Of a stretch of 64,000 nucleotides of DNA, positions 12,293 to 24,365 are shown one piece after another (within the stretch, counting starts at the first letter, position 1; each line of letters opens with the position of its first letter). The translations under genes and the position numbers were made by a program. Below the pieces are notes generated by a model. That model worked only from the letters and a program-made list of their open reading frames with translations, made no database searches and had not been told where the DNA came from. The stretch is from the NCBI GenBank assembly GCA_015680685.1, contig MNCI01035165.1:64001-128000 (forward strand). The letters run 5' to 3'. The DNA is from Gnetum montanum (taxonomy: Eukaryota; Streptophyta; Gnetopsida; Gnetales; Gnetaceae).

Positions 12293-12447
12293 CCATCAAT
12301 GCATTTTGAAATCCTTGAATTAGCTTCCTTGAATTTTACTTTGTCTTGGTACTTAGCAACTTAATTAATGATTGAAACACAAGCTTAGCTAAGCATACAT
12401 TTCCATTGTCTAGTTTTTAAATTACCAAAATATGTGATAGATAAACA
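12293..12447 (-). repeat. TE3 3' LTR, proximal part beyond TE4
   Basis: Aligns with about 31703-31849 of the TE3 5' LTR (shared TTGAATTAGCTTCC/TTGAGTAAGCTTCC and CACAAGCT-AGCTAAG). On the right, CCTTTTT (12454-12460) is the complement of a short polypurine tract, as expected just inside a minus-strand element. Confidence 0.75.
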
Positions 12448-13909
12448 ATATTATCCTTTTTGATGATTTCTAAAAACTTAAGAATGTATGAGTAGCACGT
12501 AATCTAAATCACAAAAGATAGATCTTGAAAAGTATAACATATAAATGCTAAGAAGCTCAAGCTAAACATAAAATGTAAATAGTTTCACAATATTACATAA
12601 TCAATATAAGTTCATTAATTATCGCAACTAAAGAAGATAAAGATTTAAGACTCTAATGAACACAACATATTAAAGCCTTACGATAAATATGAAAAATATT
12701 TGAACTAAGATAATGTATGGGTACTGATACTAGAGCCCATAAACATAGTGTCCTCATTGTCTCTTCTCCTTTTTCAAACATTAGCTAAACATGTGAAAAA
12801 AGTCACATATGCACTCATACTACTACTTTGTAGGTTGATACTTATGCTCCTCCTCATCATTACTACTAGAAGTACAAGGCTTTCCATCCAAATCTAGTCA
12901 TTCTAGTATAATTTCCTAGCACCTATGTAGATGAAGCTTATCTCTTAACCATGTCATGATAGATGACTAACCAACTAATTGAAAGTCATAAGTCTCACTT
13001 TAAGAGTGATACTATTGATAGGTCATTTATATTGAATGACCAAAGAAACTATCCATGGTACCTTAAATGAATGGATCACCTATAGTCCTCTATCGCTTGG
13101 AAGATAACTTCCCCTCAACTTATATCTCTAGCTGATCTTAATATGGGTAATGAGGCTAGTCCTTATATCCCTATTGATCCTCCTACCAATGTTCTTTCCC
13201 TATAGGTGCTAGCTCCTCCTTAGAGTTCTCTACCATGACTAAATCATAGCCCATGTATGGGCCAGCATTAGAAGCATGAGTATGAGAAACATGCTCCTTT
13301 GAATAGGTGAGAATCCTAATCAGATCTTCATCTAAAATGGAAGAAAGCTCCTCCTACTTTGAGGTGCTAGACTACCTCCTCTTAAGCCTCTAAACTCATC
13401 TTTCCAACCTAGATAGGCTATAGCCTATCTTACTAACAGAGTTGCAAAAAGCTCACAAAGTCTAGTTTAGGATGGAACTAAGCTAATTTTCAACAAAACC
13501 TAAATTAAAGAGATGAGGCATGGCTTTTGATATGTTTATGATGATGTTGTTGTCCTATTGTGTCCACTTTCTTCTCTACATACTGAGCAATCTCATTTTT
13601 TCCATAGATGGTGGGCATGTCACAAATGCTAATCTATGCATTATTGTTAATGAGGCTAGTCAAAAATGGGTGTCCAAATGTTTGGGCTTTGACATGTTTA
13701 GACATGAAGTTCCTACTAATGATGTATGCAAAATCTAAATTTATTCCAACAAGTAAGCAATAGATGGCCAAGGCCTATTGGGTAAGTAAATCATCAAAAC
13801 TCTTATCTTTTACTATAAGATTATAGTAAATTATGAGTGAATGATTAATGAATTTGTTGTCATGTCTACCCTATAAACTTTATGCTTCATTAGAAAGTTA
13901 GGATTACCA
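12448..13909 (-). pseudogene. TE3 interior, badly decayed ORF traces
   Basis: Minus-strand translation gives short readable stretches. One lies at about 13740-13520 (ending in a QQHHHKHIK-like segment) and an acidic one at about 13380-13160. No integrase, reverse transcriptase or RNase H motif was recognised. By position this is the 3' end of TE3. It could be an extra ORF of the type SIRE-like elements carry downstream of pol, but there is no motif to show this. Confidence 0.3.
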
Positions 13910-13914
13910 AATAA
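13910..13914. repeat. TE5 left target-site duplication AATAA
   Basis: Identical to 27767-27771 on the other side of TE5. Five bases is the normal length for plant gypsy integration. Confidence 0.75.
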
Positions 13915-14853
13915 TGATAAAATCCTTTAAAGTCAACAATGTGATATCATATCTATGATATCATTGCTCTGCTTACATCATCATAGATATGATGTAGTGG
14001 GTCCTAGTGTCCACTATAAATACCAACCTACCATCATGTCAAAGAAAAAAATTTTGTCCAACATTGAGAAGAATTCTTGTAGTTTATTTTCTTGAATTAC
14101 ACTTGGTAATATAGTGAATGCTCGTAGTGTGGTGTTAAGTAATTGTACAGAATCTTTGTTCAAGTGAATTGTTCATGGGCATAGTTCATGGTTAGAAATA
14201 AAGATCGAGATTATTTTCTATCATTGCAACATTTTACTTAGTTTACTTTACTTCTATTTAGTTCATTTTGCTTATTTAGTTTAATTTTTGCCTTTTGATA
14301 TGTTTACTTTTCTTTAATTATTTACAGTTTCTAAGTACTTTACTTTTCCATTGTTCATTAGTATGCTAGTATAAGTACAACTAGTTTTGAACATATAGTG
14401 TAATCATTTGGTANTTTCAAACATATAGTGTAATCATTTGGTAATCCTAATAGTGTTATTGTTTGGTTTTCCCAATAGCATAACATTTGGTAGTCCTAAT
14501 GACAGTTGCATAAGCCCAATATGTGAACAGTAAATCAAGAACAGATACTTATTGCCTATAGGATAGACAAGTTTCTTTACTTGCATTACATTCAAACTTA
14601 GAGTCTATTATTCTAGTTCAATAATGTTCATACTTAGTTTTAGTTTGAGCCAACAACATTAATATATCATATGCCTCACTAAGAGTTAAACTGTACAACT
14701 TACACTTCACTAACTCAAAGTTAGAAGACACAGATCATGAACTAAACCCCAAATACTAGTGAATCTACATTGGCCATTTATAGGTTATGATTAGGTCACA
14801 TGTGTACACTCATGACTTGTATGATAGAGTTTAGATTACCCAACTTCTTATTA
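13915..14853 (+). repeat. TE5 5' LTR
   Basis: Aligns with 26863-27766. It starts TGATAAAATCCTTTAAAG, has GATATCAT repeats at about 13945-13965, a TATA box CTATAAATA at 14014-14022, and ends at the primer-binding site. The end is degenerate. Confidence 0.88.
14390..14443. other. Single-N gap flanked by a 24-bp direct duplication
   Basis: The same 24 bases occur at 14390-14413 and 14420-14443 with an N at 14414 between. The corresponding part of the 3' LTR has the segment once. The likely cause is two contig ends that overlap but were not merged. Confidence 0.85.
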
Positions 14854-14854
14854 T

Positions 14855-14872
14855 TGGCACTGTTATCCAGGA
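14855..14872 (+). other. TE5 primer-binding site (Asp-tRNA type)
   Basis: TGGCACTGTTATCCAGGA is a worn form of TGGCGCCGTTGCCGGGGA, the complement of the plant tRNA-Asp 3' end. TE10 and TE13 carry the same site at the same place. Confidence 0.75.
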
Positions 14873-14995
14873 TGTGTCAATGTTCGCTAAGTAGATGATT
14901 TTACAAAGTTCATTATGTTAAAGAATAATCATGAAAATCATTCACACTTAAACAAATTTTTTCAAAGTATACACTTAAGGCATTAAACATCTAAT

Positions 14996-17900
14996 ATGGC
15001 TTCTAAAAACAAGGATAAATCACCCTCTACTAGTGAATTTAATAAAAATTATGATTGCGAATATAATGAAGAAGATTGGAGTGTGCCCATGCAAACTAGA
15101 ATCTCCTACACTCACACTGGTCCATATTATCCTAATTTCAAATTTCTCTTTCACCAAGATGAACAACTGAGGTTGAGAGATTTATAGGATAACATTATTT
15201 TACCTCCAAAACATTCTACACCATCCATGCTATAAGCAACTCTTATAAGGTAAAAGCTTGGCCATGTACAAGAAGGATACCATATCACAAAGCACATGCC
15301 TAGGTCATACCAATCAATAGAGGCGTAGGGAAGAAGGGATGATACTATGACTATAAAACATGAGCTTGATAAAGAAAATAAAGTATGATAAATGATTATC
15401 CTTGAGAAAGAGACAATGTTATGTTCCACACAAAGAAATTCTATCAAACCCATCACTCTCAATCTCAAATACCAGTCATCCATATCAAAGATCTTATTAA
15501 AATATAATTTCATTCAACTCTTGTACAAAAATCAAAATAAGATAAGGAAGACTCCACATTTAGGAGGAACTCATGGCCTAAAACCTCCACTAAATCAAAA
15601 TGGGACAAATCAAGAAGTTATAGAAGGAAAACTAGATAGCATTGTTTTCCAACTTCTTCCTCTTCCTCCTCATACTCCTTCAAAGAGTATGATAGGAGAG
15701 AAAAAAGAATGAGGAATCATGATAGGGAAAGATGAAGGAATCTTGAGATACATGAGCATCAAAGAAGACATCTGATGAAGAAGAAGATAATTATGAGCTA
15801 ATAAGAGAAAGGATCAAATATGAAGAGAGAGAACATTATGAGAAATGAATGGGTTATCACTACAATAGATCTTAAGAAACTAAAGATTATGAAGAACTCC
15901 TACTAGTCACTTATAGCATGGTTAATATTAGATAAGCAGTGTATATCCCTACTAGGCATGTAAGGGACAGTCACATCAAGCAACTAGACATGAACAGTAT
16001 TCCAAATTTTGAAGGTGGATACAATGTATATCCGCAACACCATCTTCAAGTCTTCCTTGATGCCTATGGCCTGCAAAACATTGAAAATAATTGGCAGAAA
16101 CTAAAGTTGTTTCCAAGAATACTAATAAAGGAAACAAAGAGCTGGTACAAATCCTTAGAACTGAAATTCATTTGAAGATGGAGTACCATGCTAGAGCTTT
16201 TTAATGAAAAATACCAAACTTATTCTAAAGTATTTAATTTGAGAAAGTAGATTTAAGGATAGAATAAAGAGACATGTGAATCCTTTGATGTGGTAATGGG
16301 AAAATACTATTTACTACTACATTGGTGTCAAGGCCATGAATTTTCCCAAAGAGAGCAACTACAACATATTGTTGATGGGCTACTATTAAACCCCAAATTG
16401 CTTCAATTTTTAACACTACAAACTAGCATTTTTATTTTTTGTACTATTTTCATCTATCAAAGATAATCAATTTTAGCAATATAAATTGATAAGTATTAAT
16501 TTCTCTTTTAAGCTTATGAATCGTAGGAAATTGTGAGAGTGATGGAGATTGATATTGATTATATTGATCCTCACAGTGGCTATTATATGGATCGATAACA
16601 TGGGCTTTCATAGATAGGGCAATCTAAATTAATAATTGAAGATTCCAAAATTGGCGATTCAATTTGATAAAGATTTGAATAAATTGTTATTGAATTCTTC
16701 AATTCCAATCGATTCTCAAACTGGCTATTTTTATACATTATTGTAAATTCCTTTTGAGTATAAATAAGAGCCTCAACTATGCATATGGGGGGATGAAAAA
16801 CTCAAGAGAGAACCTACACCAAATTAAATCTTCTTCTATATTAAAACTATTAAGGAAGATTGTTGATGCTTTATGATAGTCAACAACCATTGATGTATTA
16901 AGGTGATGAAGTTGTTGCATTGTGGAGATAGCAGAGCAAGGTCACAAATTATGTGATGTCTCCTTTGTAATTTTTTATATTTATGATAAATTTATGTAAG
17001 TTCAATTTTTTTAATCAACCTATTTTCATCTTTAAACTTAACATTAGAAGTTAAGGTGAAGTTTTGTTGATTTTACTTATGAGTGATAGTCATGAGTGTG
17101 GATTTTTTGATTGAATTCTGATCTAATTGTTATTTGTCCTAATGATCTTTTTAACTTTGGAATCATTCCTCCATAGATACAAATCGTAGGTTATTCACAG
17201 ATGAGGTGAAAATTTTATGATGAAGCTAATTATTAAGGTAATTCAACATCAAAATTTGGCTAACTCATTAGCTATGAAATAACACAAGAGAAACCCTTGT
17301 GGCATATGTCCAAGGTAGGTTATTTGAGATGATAGCTCATCATATTCAAAGAGTTATTGACCATGTGGCAAAAGAAGGAGGAGAGTTAAGAAAGAGAGAA
17401 TTAGCTAAAGAATATAATAGAGATCCCACCATCAAAAAAGGGATGTAATAATATGTGAATCACAAGAAGAGAAAATTTTAGAAGATATGATCCAAAAAGG
17501 ACTCTATCTATTCAGAAATTAGTTAATGACATTGCAACCAAGGTAAAGAAAATGTGGGATTTTTTAGATGAAAAATTTGCTACAACATTGAAGATAGTAG
17601 AAGAGAAGACTGAACAAGCCCTAAACTAAATTAAAAATAAGAAGAAAAAAAGAGATAATGGATGAGAACACTATAAAAATAAAGGAAGAGTTGCTGCAGT
17701 AGAGAAAATTACAAACTCTAGTTCAAGAGACAACAAAGGTTGTAAAGTATGCCAGTATGAACATCCTAAGGGATGTTGCCCTATTATGGCCCACTTACAA
17801 GAGCATAGTACATATGTACTTAATGAAAAGTTTGTCAAGAAACAGATGCCCAAAATATTAACTTATACTCAAGGTAAATTTTGATAGCCCTATCAACAAA

Positions 17901-18530
17901 CGTACTATCCAAATGGGACATATCCTCAACTATAGGAATAGTACTAGCAACAGTGGCAACAACTACAAGCATGAGAAATGCCACCACCAAGGAAACAATA
18001 TCCATATAGGTAACTTGATCCCTATGGATACTATGTTCAATGTCAAATCTCTACAAGGAATACCTAAGTCAATGCTTCCTCTCACTACTATACATTGGAA
18101 TATCATCAACCCAGTACTTCATGATTGGATTCCAATTCTTACATGCCTCAACAAGCAACTTGTACTTCACTTTAAACTCATAATCCATTACCACCAGTAC
18201 TACCACTAGTCATGCAAGGAGAGTTTCCAATACAACTACAATAAAAGAGTACTGCCAAGGTAGTAACTACACAAAAGGATATAGTTAAAAATGAACCAAT
18301 AGCTAGGAAACATTCTTTTTTTAGGACAAGTCCAAAAAAATTTTTGAATGATGGGTGCTATACTTAACTCCACCCCATCCACACACACTCCTCTAAGGAA
18401 AACTATGCTTTTAGTACCTACAGATAAGAAAAAAATCATTGTCATGCTTACATAAATACTTACATACTAGATTAAAGTAGGAGCACTTCCCAAGAAGAGA
18501 ATAGATCATGGAAGTTAGTTTTCCTTCAAA
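14996..18530 (+). pseudogene. TE5 gag, interrupted by a solo LTR
   Basis: Gag forms the particle shell. The start MASKNKDKSPSTSEF with EDWSV matches the TE13 gag start (EDWSIQ). The core region at about 15960-16170 contains SHIKQLDMNSIPNFEGGY and WQKLKLFP, matching TE10 and TE13. The capsid part reaches GHEFSQREQLQHI at 16369, where TE6 is inserted. Beyond it, Lys-rich segments (17380-17660), a short Cys/His patch (CKVCQYEHPKGCC, near 17740) and a Gln/Pro/Tyr-rich tail to about 18200 follow. Many in-frame stops and frameshifts. Confidence 0.7.
16370..17270 (+). mobile_element. TE6: solo LTR in TE5 gag, same family as the TE11 LTR
   Basis: This 0.9-kb block starts TGTTGATGGGC, has TATA sequence GAGTATAAATAAGAG at about 16756-16770, and aligns along its length with the reverse complement of 40893-41815. 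No internal retroelement genes accompany it. It lies exactly where the TE5 gag alignment with TE10 breaks. The right edge (CTCA at 17270) is less certain, and the 5-bp flanks do not match clearly. Confidence 0.7.
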
Positions 18531-18539
18531 TAGTAACAC

Positions 18540-18840
18540 ATAAATAATGTAAACCTCTCTTAGATTCTGGATCAAGAGTAAACCTCATTCACAAAACATG
18601 TATAGCACTTGGAACCTACCACCACTTAAGAAGATCAACATTTGACTAAAGCTTGTAGACCAAATCATTGCTATTTCACTTGGCCAAGTGGAAGATGTTA
18701 TTAATACCATTAGTGTTTGGTCCTATCCTATTGACTTTTTAGTCATATGTGGGAAAGAACAATGGGGGAATTCCTCATAATTATGGAAAGGACATGACTT
18801 AACACTGTAGATGCTAAGCTTGAAATTAGAAACTTATCCT
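18540..18840 (+). pseudogene. TE5 aspartic protease
   Basis: It cuts the gag-pol polyprotein. PLLDSGSRVNLIHK at about 18554-18595 holds the DSG active-site triad (18563-18571), followed by YPIDFLVIC near 18725. The active site is intact although frames around it are broken. Confidence 0.65.
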
Positions 18841-19337
18841 TAGAAATCTCCAAGGAAGATGAAGCTAGAATCATTTAGAGCTATAGAGTTCCATGTATTA
18901 CATATAATGATAATGGGTACAATTGTGTGTAGAAAATTTGGGTCATCAAAGATAAGGCCATCATAGCATGCAATAGATGTATAGAAGACATGTGTATATA
19001 AAAATGCCCTTATGTAGCAACCACTCAACAAGAAGGCACCTAGTGGCTAATAATTAAAGAGAAAACTAAATCTAATATGTGCATGAAACCAACAAAAAAA
19101 ATCACATGTGCCTATGTGAAAGAAATTGATAAGTTAGAATAGTTCAAAAGATAAACTTCTCACATCGAGTCACATCATGAGGAAGATATTGAATGGAGGA
19201 GATTAGAGATATAAGAGATATATGAATCAAAACCCTTAGAATTGAAAGCCCTTCCAGATACACTTGAATGTATTTCTAGATAATAAGATATTGATAATTA
19301 TAAATGCCACACTTGACAAAGAAAAAAGAGAAAATTA

Positions 19338-20738
19338 TTGAAAGTGATCAATAAATGGCCAATTGTATTTGCATGGTCCTATGATGAGATCACTAGAATT
19401 GATCCAGGCATCTACCAACATCAAATCTATACAGATCTAGTTTTCAAACCACATCACCAACCTCAAAGAAGGTTGAATACAAAGCTTAAGAAAGTTGTGA
19501 AACAAGAGCTAGAAAAATTGTTTAAAGTAGGGTTCATCTATCCTATAGCACATAATAAATGGATTAGCACATTAGTAATTGTTGTAAAGAAATGTGGAAA
19601 ATGGAGGATTTGTATTGATTTTAGGTTGTTAAACATGATGAAATTCAAGGACCATTTTCCTTTGGTATTTGTTGATCAAGTCCTAAATACCATAGTAGGA
19701 CACCAGTATTACAACGTTCTAGATGGATATAGTAGGTATAATCAAATTCTTATTGCACTAGAAGATTAAGAAAAGAACACATTAATCAATCCATGGGGAA
19801 TATTTGCATACAAGCAAATGTCCTTCAGCTTTTATAATGCACCTACTACCTTTCAGAGAGTGGTGCTCAACATCTTTCAAAAATAAATTGGCAATAGGGT
19901 TCAAGTCTTTATGGATGGTTTCTCCACATGTGAGCTAAATTTTAAACAAGCCTTGGACCATTTAGAGAAAGTTCTAAAAAGATGTGTAGAAATTAATCTA
20001 AAGCTCAATTGGTAGAAAAGCCACTTAATGATTCAAGATGGTATAGTTCTGGGACATAAAATATCTCACAAAGGAATAGAGTTAGATCTAGAAAAGATCA
20101 AAGTTATTCAAAACATCACTCAGAGGCCACAAATTATCAAAGATGTCAGATCATTTCTTGGCCATACAAGATACTAAAGAAGGTTCATTGAAAATGTTTC
20201 AAAGATTATGAAATCACTGGTAGAACTAACTAAGAAAGATGCACCATTTTTGTGGATAAAGCAATGTGAGAAAGCACTTGAAACCTTAAAATAGAAATTA
20301 ATTGAGACACCAATCCTTCAATAATTGGATTGATAAAAGCCTTTCTACAGTATGACATATGCTTCAAACTATGCATTGGAAGTAGTATTGACTTAACTAG
20401 ACAAGTAGAAAAGACCCTATTATATACACTACACTAGTCAAAGCATCATTGGGACACAACTTAACTACACCATAATAGAAAAGAAGCTAATGTTGATGCT
20501 GTATGCACTTGAAAAATTTAGACATTATGTGCTTGGGTACCCCTTTTATGTCCACACAAATGATAGTACCATAAAATTTCTAATGAACAAACTAGCAGTT
20601 AGTCTTAGAGTGATAAGATGGCTAGTTATCCTACAAGAGTTTGACATTACCATGATTGATAAGAAAGAAACTAAAAATATGGTAGCAGATCATTTATCAA
20701 GACTTAGAGATGAGAACCCCAAGAGAATGATGAACTAG
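19338..20738 (+). pseudogene. TE5 reverse transcriptase and RNase H
   Basis: This part copies the RNA genome into DNA and removes the template. 19338-19769 holds the RT fingers (KWRICIDFRLLN, YYNVLDGYSRYNQI). The active-site region follows near 19905 as VFMDGF, where FMDDF is normal, so one catalytic aspartate is lost. Next come IVLGHKIS, RSFLGHTRY, and an RNase H segment ending VADHLSRL at about 20700. At least ten in-frame stops lie between 19767 and 20740. The motifs match the Athila/OTA group. Confidence 0.88.
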
Positions 20739-20739
20739 T

Positions 20740-21600
20740 AGCAAAGTAATTTCCTACTAAAAACATATTCACCAAAATTGCAATGATTATAGACTTAACA
20801 GAGAAGTCATGGCTTACTAATTACATAACATACCTTACCAAACAAGAACTTCATGTTGAATGGGACAAGAAATATAAGGAATAGTTTCTTCATAAAGTGA
20901 AGAGATATGTGGAAATCAATAGAAACCTTTACAAGATATACGTCGATGCTTTGATAAGATGGTGAGTTCCAAAAGAGAGTCAACAAAGAGTCCTATAAGA
21001 TGCACATTAAGGACCATGTGCTGGTCACTATGTAGAATAAAGGATAACAATAAAATTGATGATGACAAGTTATTTTTGGCCTACCATATTCAAGGATGCA
21101 TACCAATTTCCAAAATCTTGTGAAAATTGTGAGAGAGATGAAGGGCTGATAGCCATAAATGAAGGACCACAATAGTGGATAAAACCATTAAAATCTTTTA
21201 ACATTTGGGGAATTGATTTCATGGGCCTTATCACATCAATGTCAAATGAAAGTATTACATTATAGTAACAATCTATTATTGCACAAAGTAAGCTAAAGCA
21301 ATTGTAGTCAAAGATTGCATGATCAAAAAAGCTACTAAATTATTTCAAGAACATGTGATGAATAGATTTGGAGTACTAGAATAAGACAAGTGTCAATGAA
21401 GTTGGGAAATAAAGTCCTCTACTATAATCCCAACCTCCATAAAAGGCTAAGTTCCAAACCTTATGGGAAGGAACATGTATCATTCATGCTATTTATTGAT
21501 CTAGCTTCATGTAGATCTATTACCTAACAACCCCATAGAAGCTAATTCTTATCAATATTCAATAGGTCAAGCCATACAATGAATTTCCTTACTCTTAAAA
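20740..21600 (+). pseudogene. TE5 integrase, core deleted
   Basis: The zinc region (AGHY, then CENC near 21118) and the first catalytic segment GIDFMG (about 21211) are readable. At about 21375-21395 the sequence jumps from the RFG part of the core to VGNKVLYYNP, which is in the C-terminal domain. The second Asp and the Glu are missing through an internal deletion. The remainder ends near 21500. Confidence 0.75.
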
Positions 21601-23219
21601 GGACTCTAATCTATCCACCAAGTAGTTTACCATCCATTCCATATTTTAGATATCCACTTATCATAATAGTTACGAGGATGTCAAATTTAACATTTAAGCA
21701 AAAGTTTTCCTTTTGACATTTTTCTACTTTTTACCGTTTTACTTTTCTTACCAATTTTCACATTCTTTCATAACTTTTATATTCTTTTATACTCTATTTA
21801 TTTTATGTGGATCATTTTTTATTCTTTGATGTTTTTCTACCTTTTCTATTCTTATCAATTTTTCTATAATTTTTCGTCATATTTCTTATACATATTTTTG
21901 TTGATTTTTTTAATAAAATGGAAAGGAATAAAATAAGATGTAGTTCCAATAATGTGAATTTGATTTTATATTATTAAATTATTGAAGATTGATTCTATAT
22001 ATAGTGAGATCACATCATCAATCTACTCATTTTTAATAATAGGAGGTTCTTACCATGGACATAATGACATTCTTTCCTCAATAAAAATGAAACAAACTTA
22101 TGATCATATTGCCTAGATAGAAAGTGAAGAACCAAGTGGAAATGAAAAAGGTATGACATCAAAGTTATTTGTGGATTCTAGAAGGCTACTACTATAAGTT
22201 TTGTCTTGTTGTTAAGTTGTATTATTTTCTTAAGTTCTGATGAAAACAAATGGAAGTATATCTAAAATAAGTGTTACCTTACTATGTCACTTGAAAGACA
22301 TGTTATCCATGCTTGAAGGTAGACGAATTCTTAGAAATTTCATGGTTTCTTGGACTTACATTGGTTATGGAGCTAGAAAGACATGTTACCCATGCCTAAA
22401 GGCAATACTCTTCCTAATGGCCAAGTCTCCTTTAAAAAACAAAGTATACTATTAATAAAATACTTCCTTGAACTTCATTGCCAAGTGTTAATACTCCTTA
22501 TAGTTATGGTGATCTTGCAGTTGTCAGTGTTGAGATGATACAATGTAGTGTCATTGGTAAGTGGTATGAACTTGGTTTGGATTCTGGATAGAAAGGCTAA
22601 TGATTACTTTAATCATATATTACACAAAGAACTAATTATTCCTATGGTAAGACATCACATATCCCATTTCCTACAATCCTGCTACTTCCATTCCCCTCAC
22701 TGTTATATATAATCATACTTTAATGATTTTTATTAATATAGTATTATGTTCTCATCAAGGTAATACTAACATGTATGTTGTGGAAGATAGGTATGTTTTA
22801 CATCTAACTCCTTGAGTGCCTACGGACACTTGTATGTGTGGTTATACAAGGGTACCAAGGGTTGGAGCCTGCTCTGGGAAGGAACTACTTGTATAGCTCT
22901 TGTGCTTCATACCTAATGACCAATTCCAAATCATCTTATGTCTTCGGAACACTTAAACCATCATTCTTACTTTCCTACACGCTCATAGTTGATCATACCT
23001 TTGGCAATTCCTACCAACCATTTTCAATGAACCTAATCAACTTACTCTACCTAAGATTCCTTCTTTCGTGCACTTTTAATGCTAAATTCTCATATTCTAA
23101 GCATTATCCCTACTCAAAGATCCTCTAAACCACTTCTACATCTTCCAAAGTATTCATTTCACTCAATTTTCCATCAAAAATTTCTCAATATCTCAAATTT
23201 TTAATGGTAATGACATAAC
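21601..23219. other. TE5 region downstream of integrase, no gene recognised
   Basis: AT- and T-rich spacer (21680-21920) followed by sequence with scattered short frames (22240-22455, 22838-23128) that resemble no family I know. ACATGTTA-CCATGC recurs near 22300 and 22380, so a short local duplication is likely. Confidence 0.4.
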
Positions 23220-24277
23220 TATGATGTATTAAGCCCTAATAGGTCATAATTATGATGTTGTATCTACGATGTCACCACTACAAAAATCTATATATAAGTG
23301 CAAGGAGTTAGAAATTTTTCATTTTTCTCATTTGATGCATAGGGAGTTAATGCCATTTTTCTAACCCTTTGACAACCAAAATTTCAAGATTCATAACTTC
23401 CTCATTGTAGCTCCGATTTACATGATTCTTGAACCTTCTTAATCACAGGGTGATCAACTTGATTGCAGGGAAGAGCACTGCACATACTTTATGCAATTTA
23501 ATAAAATTTTTTGTAACATTCAGAAGAATACATTAAGAATAAAATTAATAAGCAATTAATCAAATCTTAATCAAATAATTAAATAAAATATAAAAAATTA
23601 ATCATTCATTCTAATTACCCATATGAATACATAATAAATAAGAGAATAACAATTGTGAGAGGCCATAACAATTAAAAGGTATAAAAAATAATGGTTTCTT
23701 TTTTAAATTTTTCTAACTCTACAATCATAATAAGAGATAAAAAGTAGTAATAAGGATAAATTTTGACCAAATCCAAGAACCTAATAAAGGATTAAGAACC
23801 GTTAGGAACTTATTTGAAATCCTTCAATAATCTTAAACAAATCCTTTATGATTGGAGATTGCTCTTTCCACAGTCGAAGGACACTCATAGGAAAGGGGTA
23901 AGAATCCTTTAAGGTTGGCGTTAGAGGTCGTGCTGGGCATGGAGTTGTAGAGCTTGGAGAGGCAAGTAATGGGAGCTGGGTAAAGTGGGAAAAAAAGAGA
24001 CTAATCACCCCTTTGGTAGGATAGCCTAACCATGGTCGCAGTGCCGGATTGCCTCTAAGGCCTAAGTGGCATAGGAAGACAACCCAAAAGGGTGTTACAG
24101 TACTCTCTTCCATTAATTTTTTTTTCATTTTTCCTTACTTAATTCTTAAGTATCAATTATTTATTTGCTAATTAATTCATTATTTAAGTGTTTATAATAT
24201 TTTCAATATATTATCCATAAAGAATATAATAAATTAGGCATTTGTATTTTTACGACATCCAAGAATGGGATGTCACA
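23220..24277 (-). mobile_element. TE7: LTR remnant of another family, polypurine tract attached
   Basis: Read on the minus strand, a purine tract CCAAAGAGGAGAG (24278-24290) is followed at once by TGTGACATCCCATTC. That is the junction of a polypurine tract with a 3' LTR and the LTR start common in Tekay-like chromoviruses. GC-richer sequence with CATAACTTCCTCATTG-like text lies within. The left edge is not defined, and no internal genes of such an element follow on the right, so it is a fragment. Confidence 0.45.
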
Positions 24278-24365
24278 CTCTCCTCTTTGGCAAACTCTAT
24301 CATGTAGTAGTGAATGGTACTTATAAGAACTCTACCAATTTTAGAAAAATAATCAAGATGATGCC

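Noticed and set aside
8379-12299. CCATTAG / CCATCAA as the target-site duplication of TE4
   Set aside because: The match is imperfect, and the five bases directly next to the LTR ends (ATTAG and CCATC) differ. Left open.
15151-15513. 120-codon minus-strand ORF
   Set aside because: Shadow of the TE5 gag region, which matches TE10 and TE13 on the plus strand.
23802-24128. 108-codon minus-strand frame as a gene
   Set aside because: It lies in the TE7 LTR remnant, has no family match, and its Pro/Leu-rich text is typical of noncoding GC-richer DNA.
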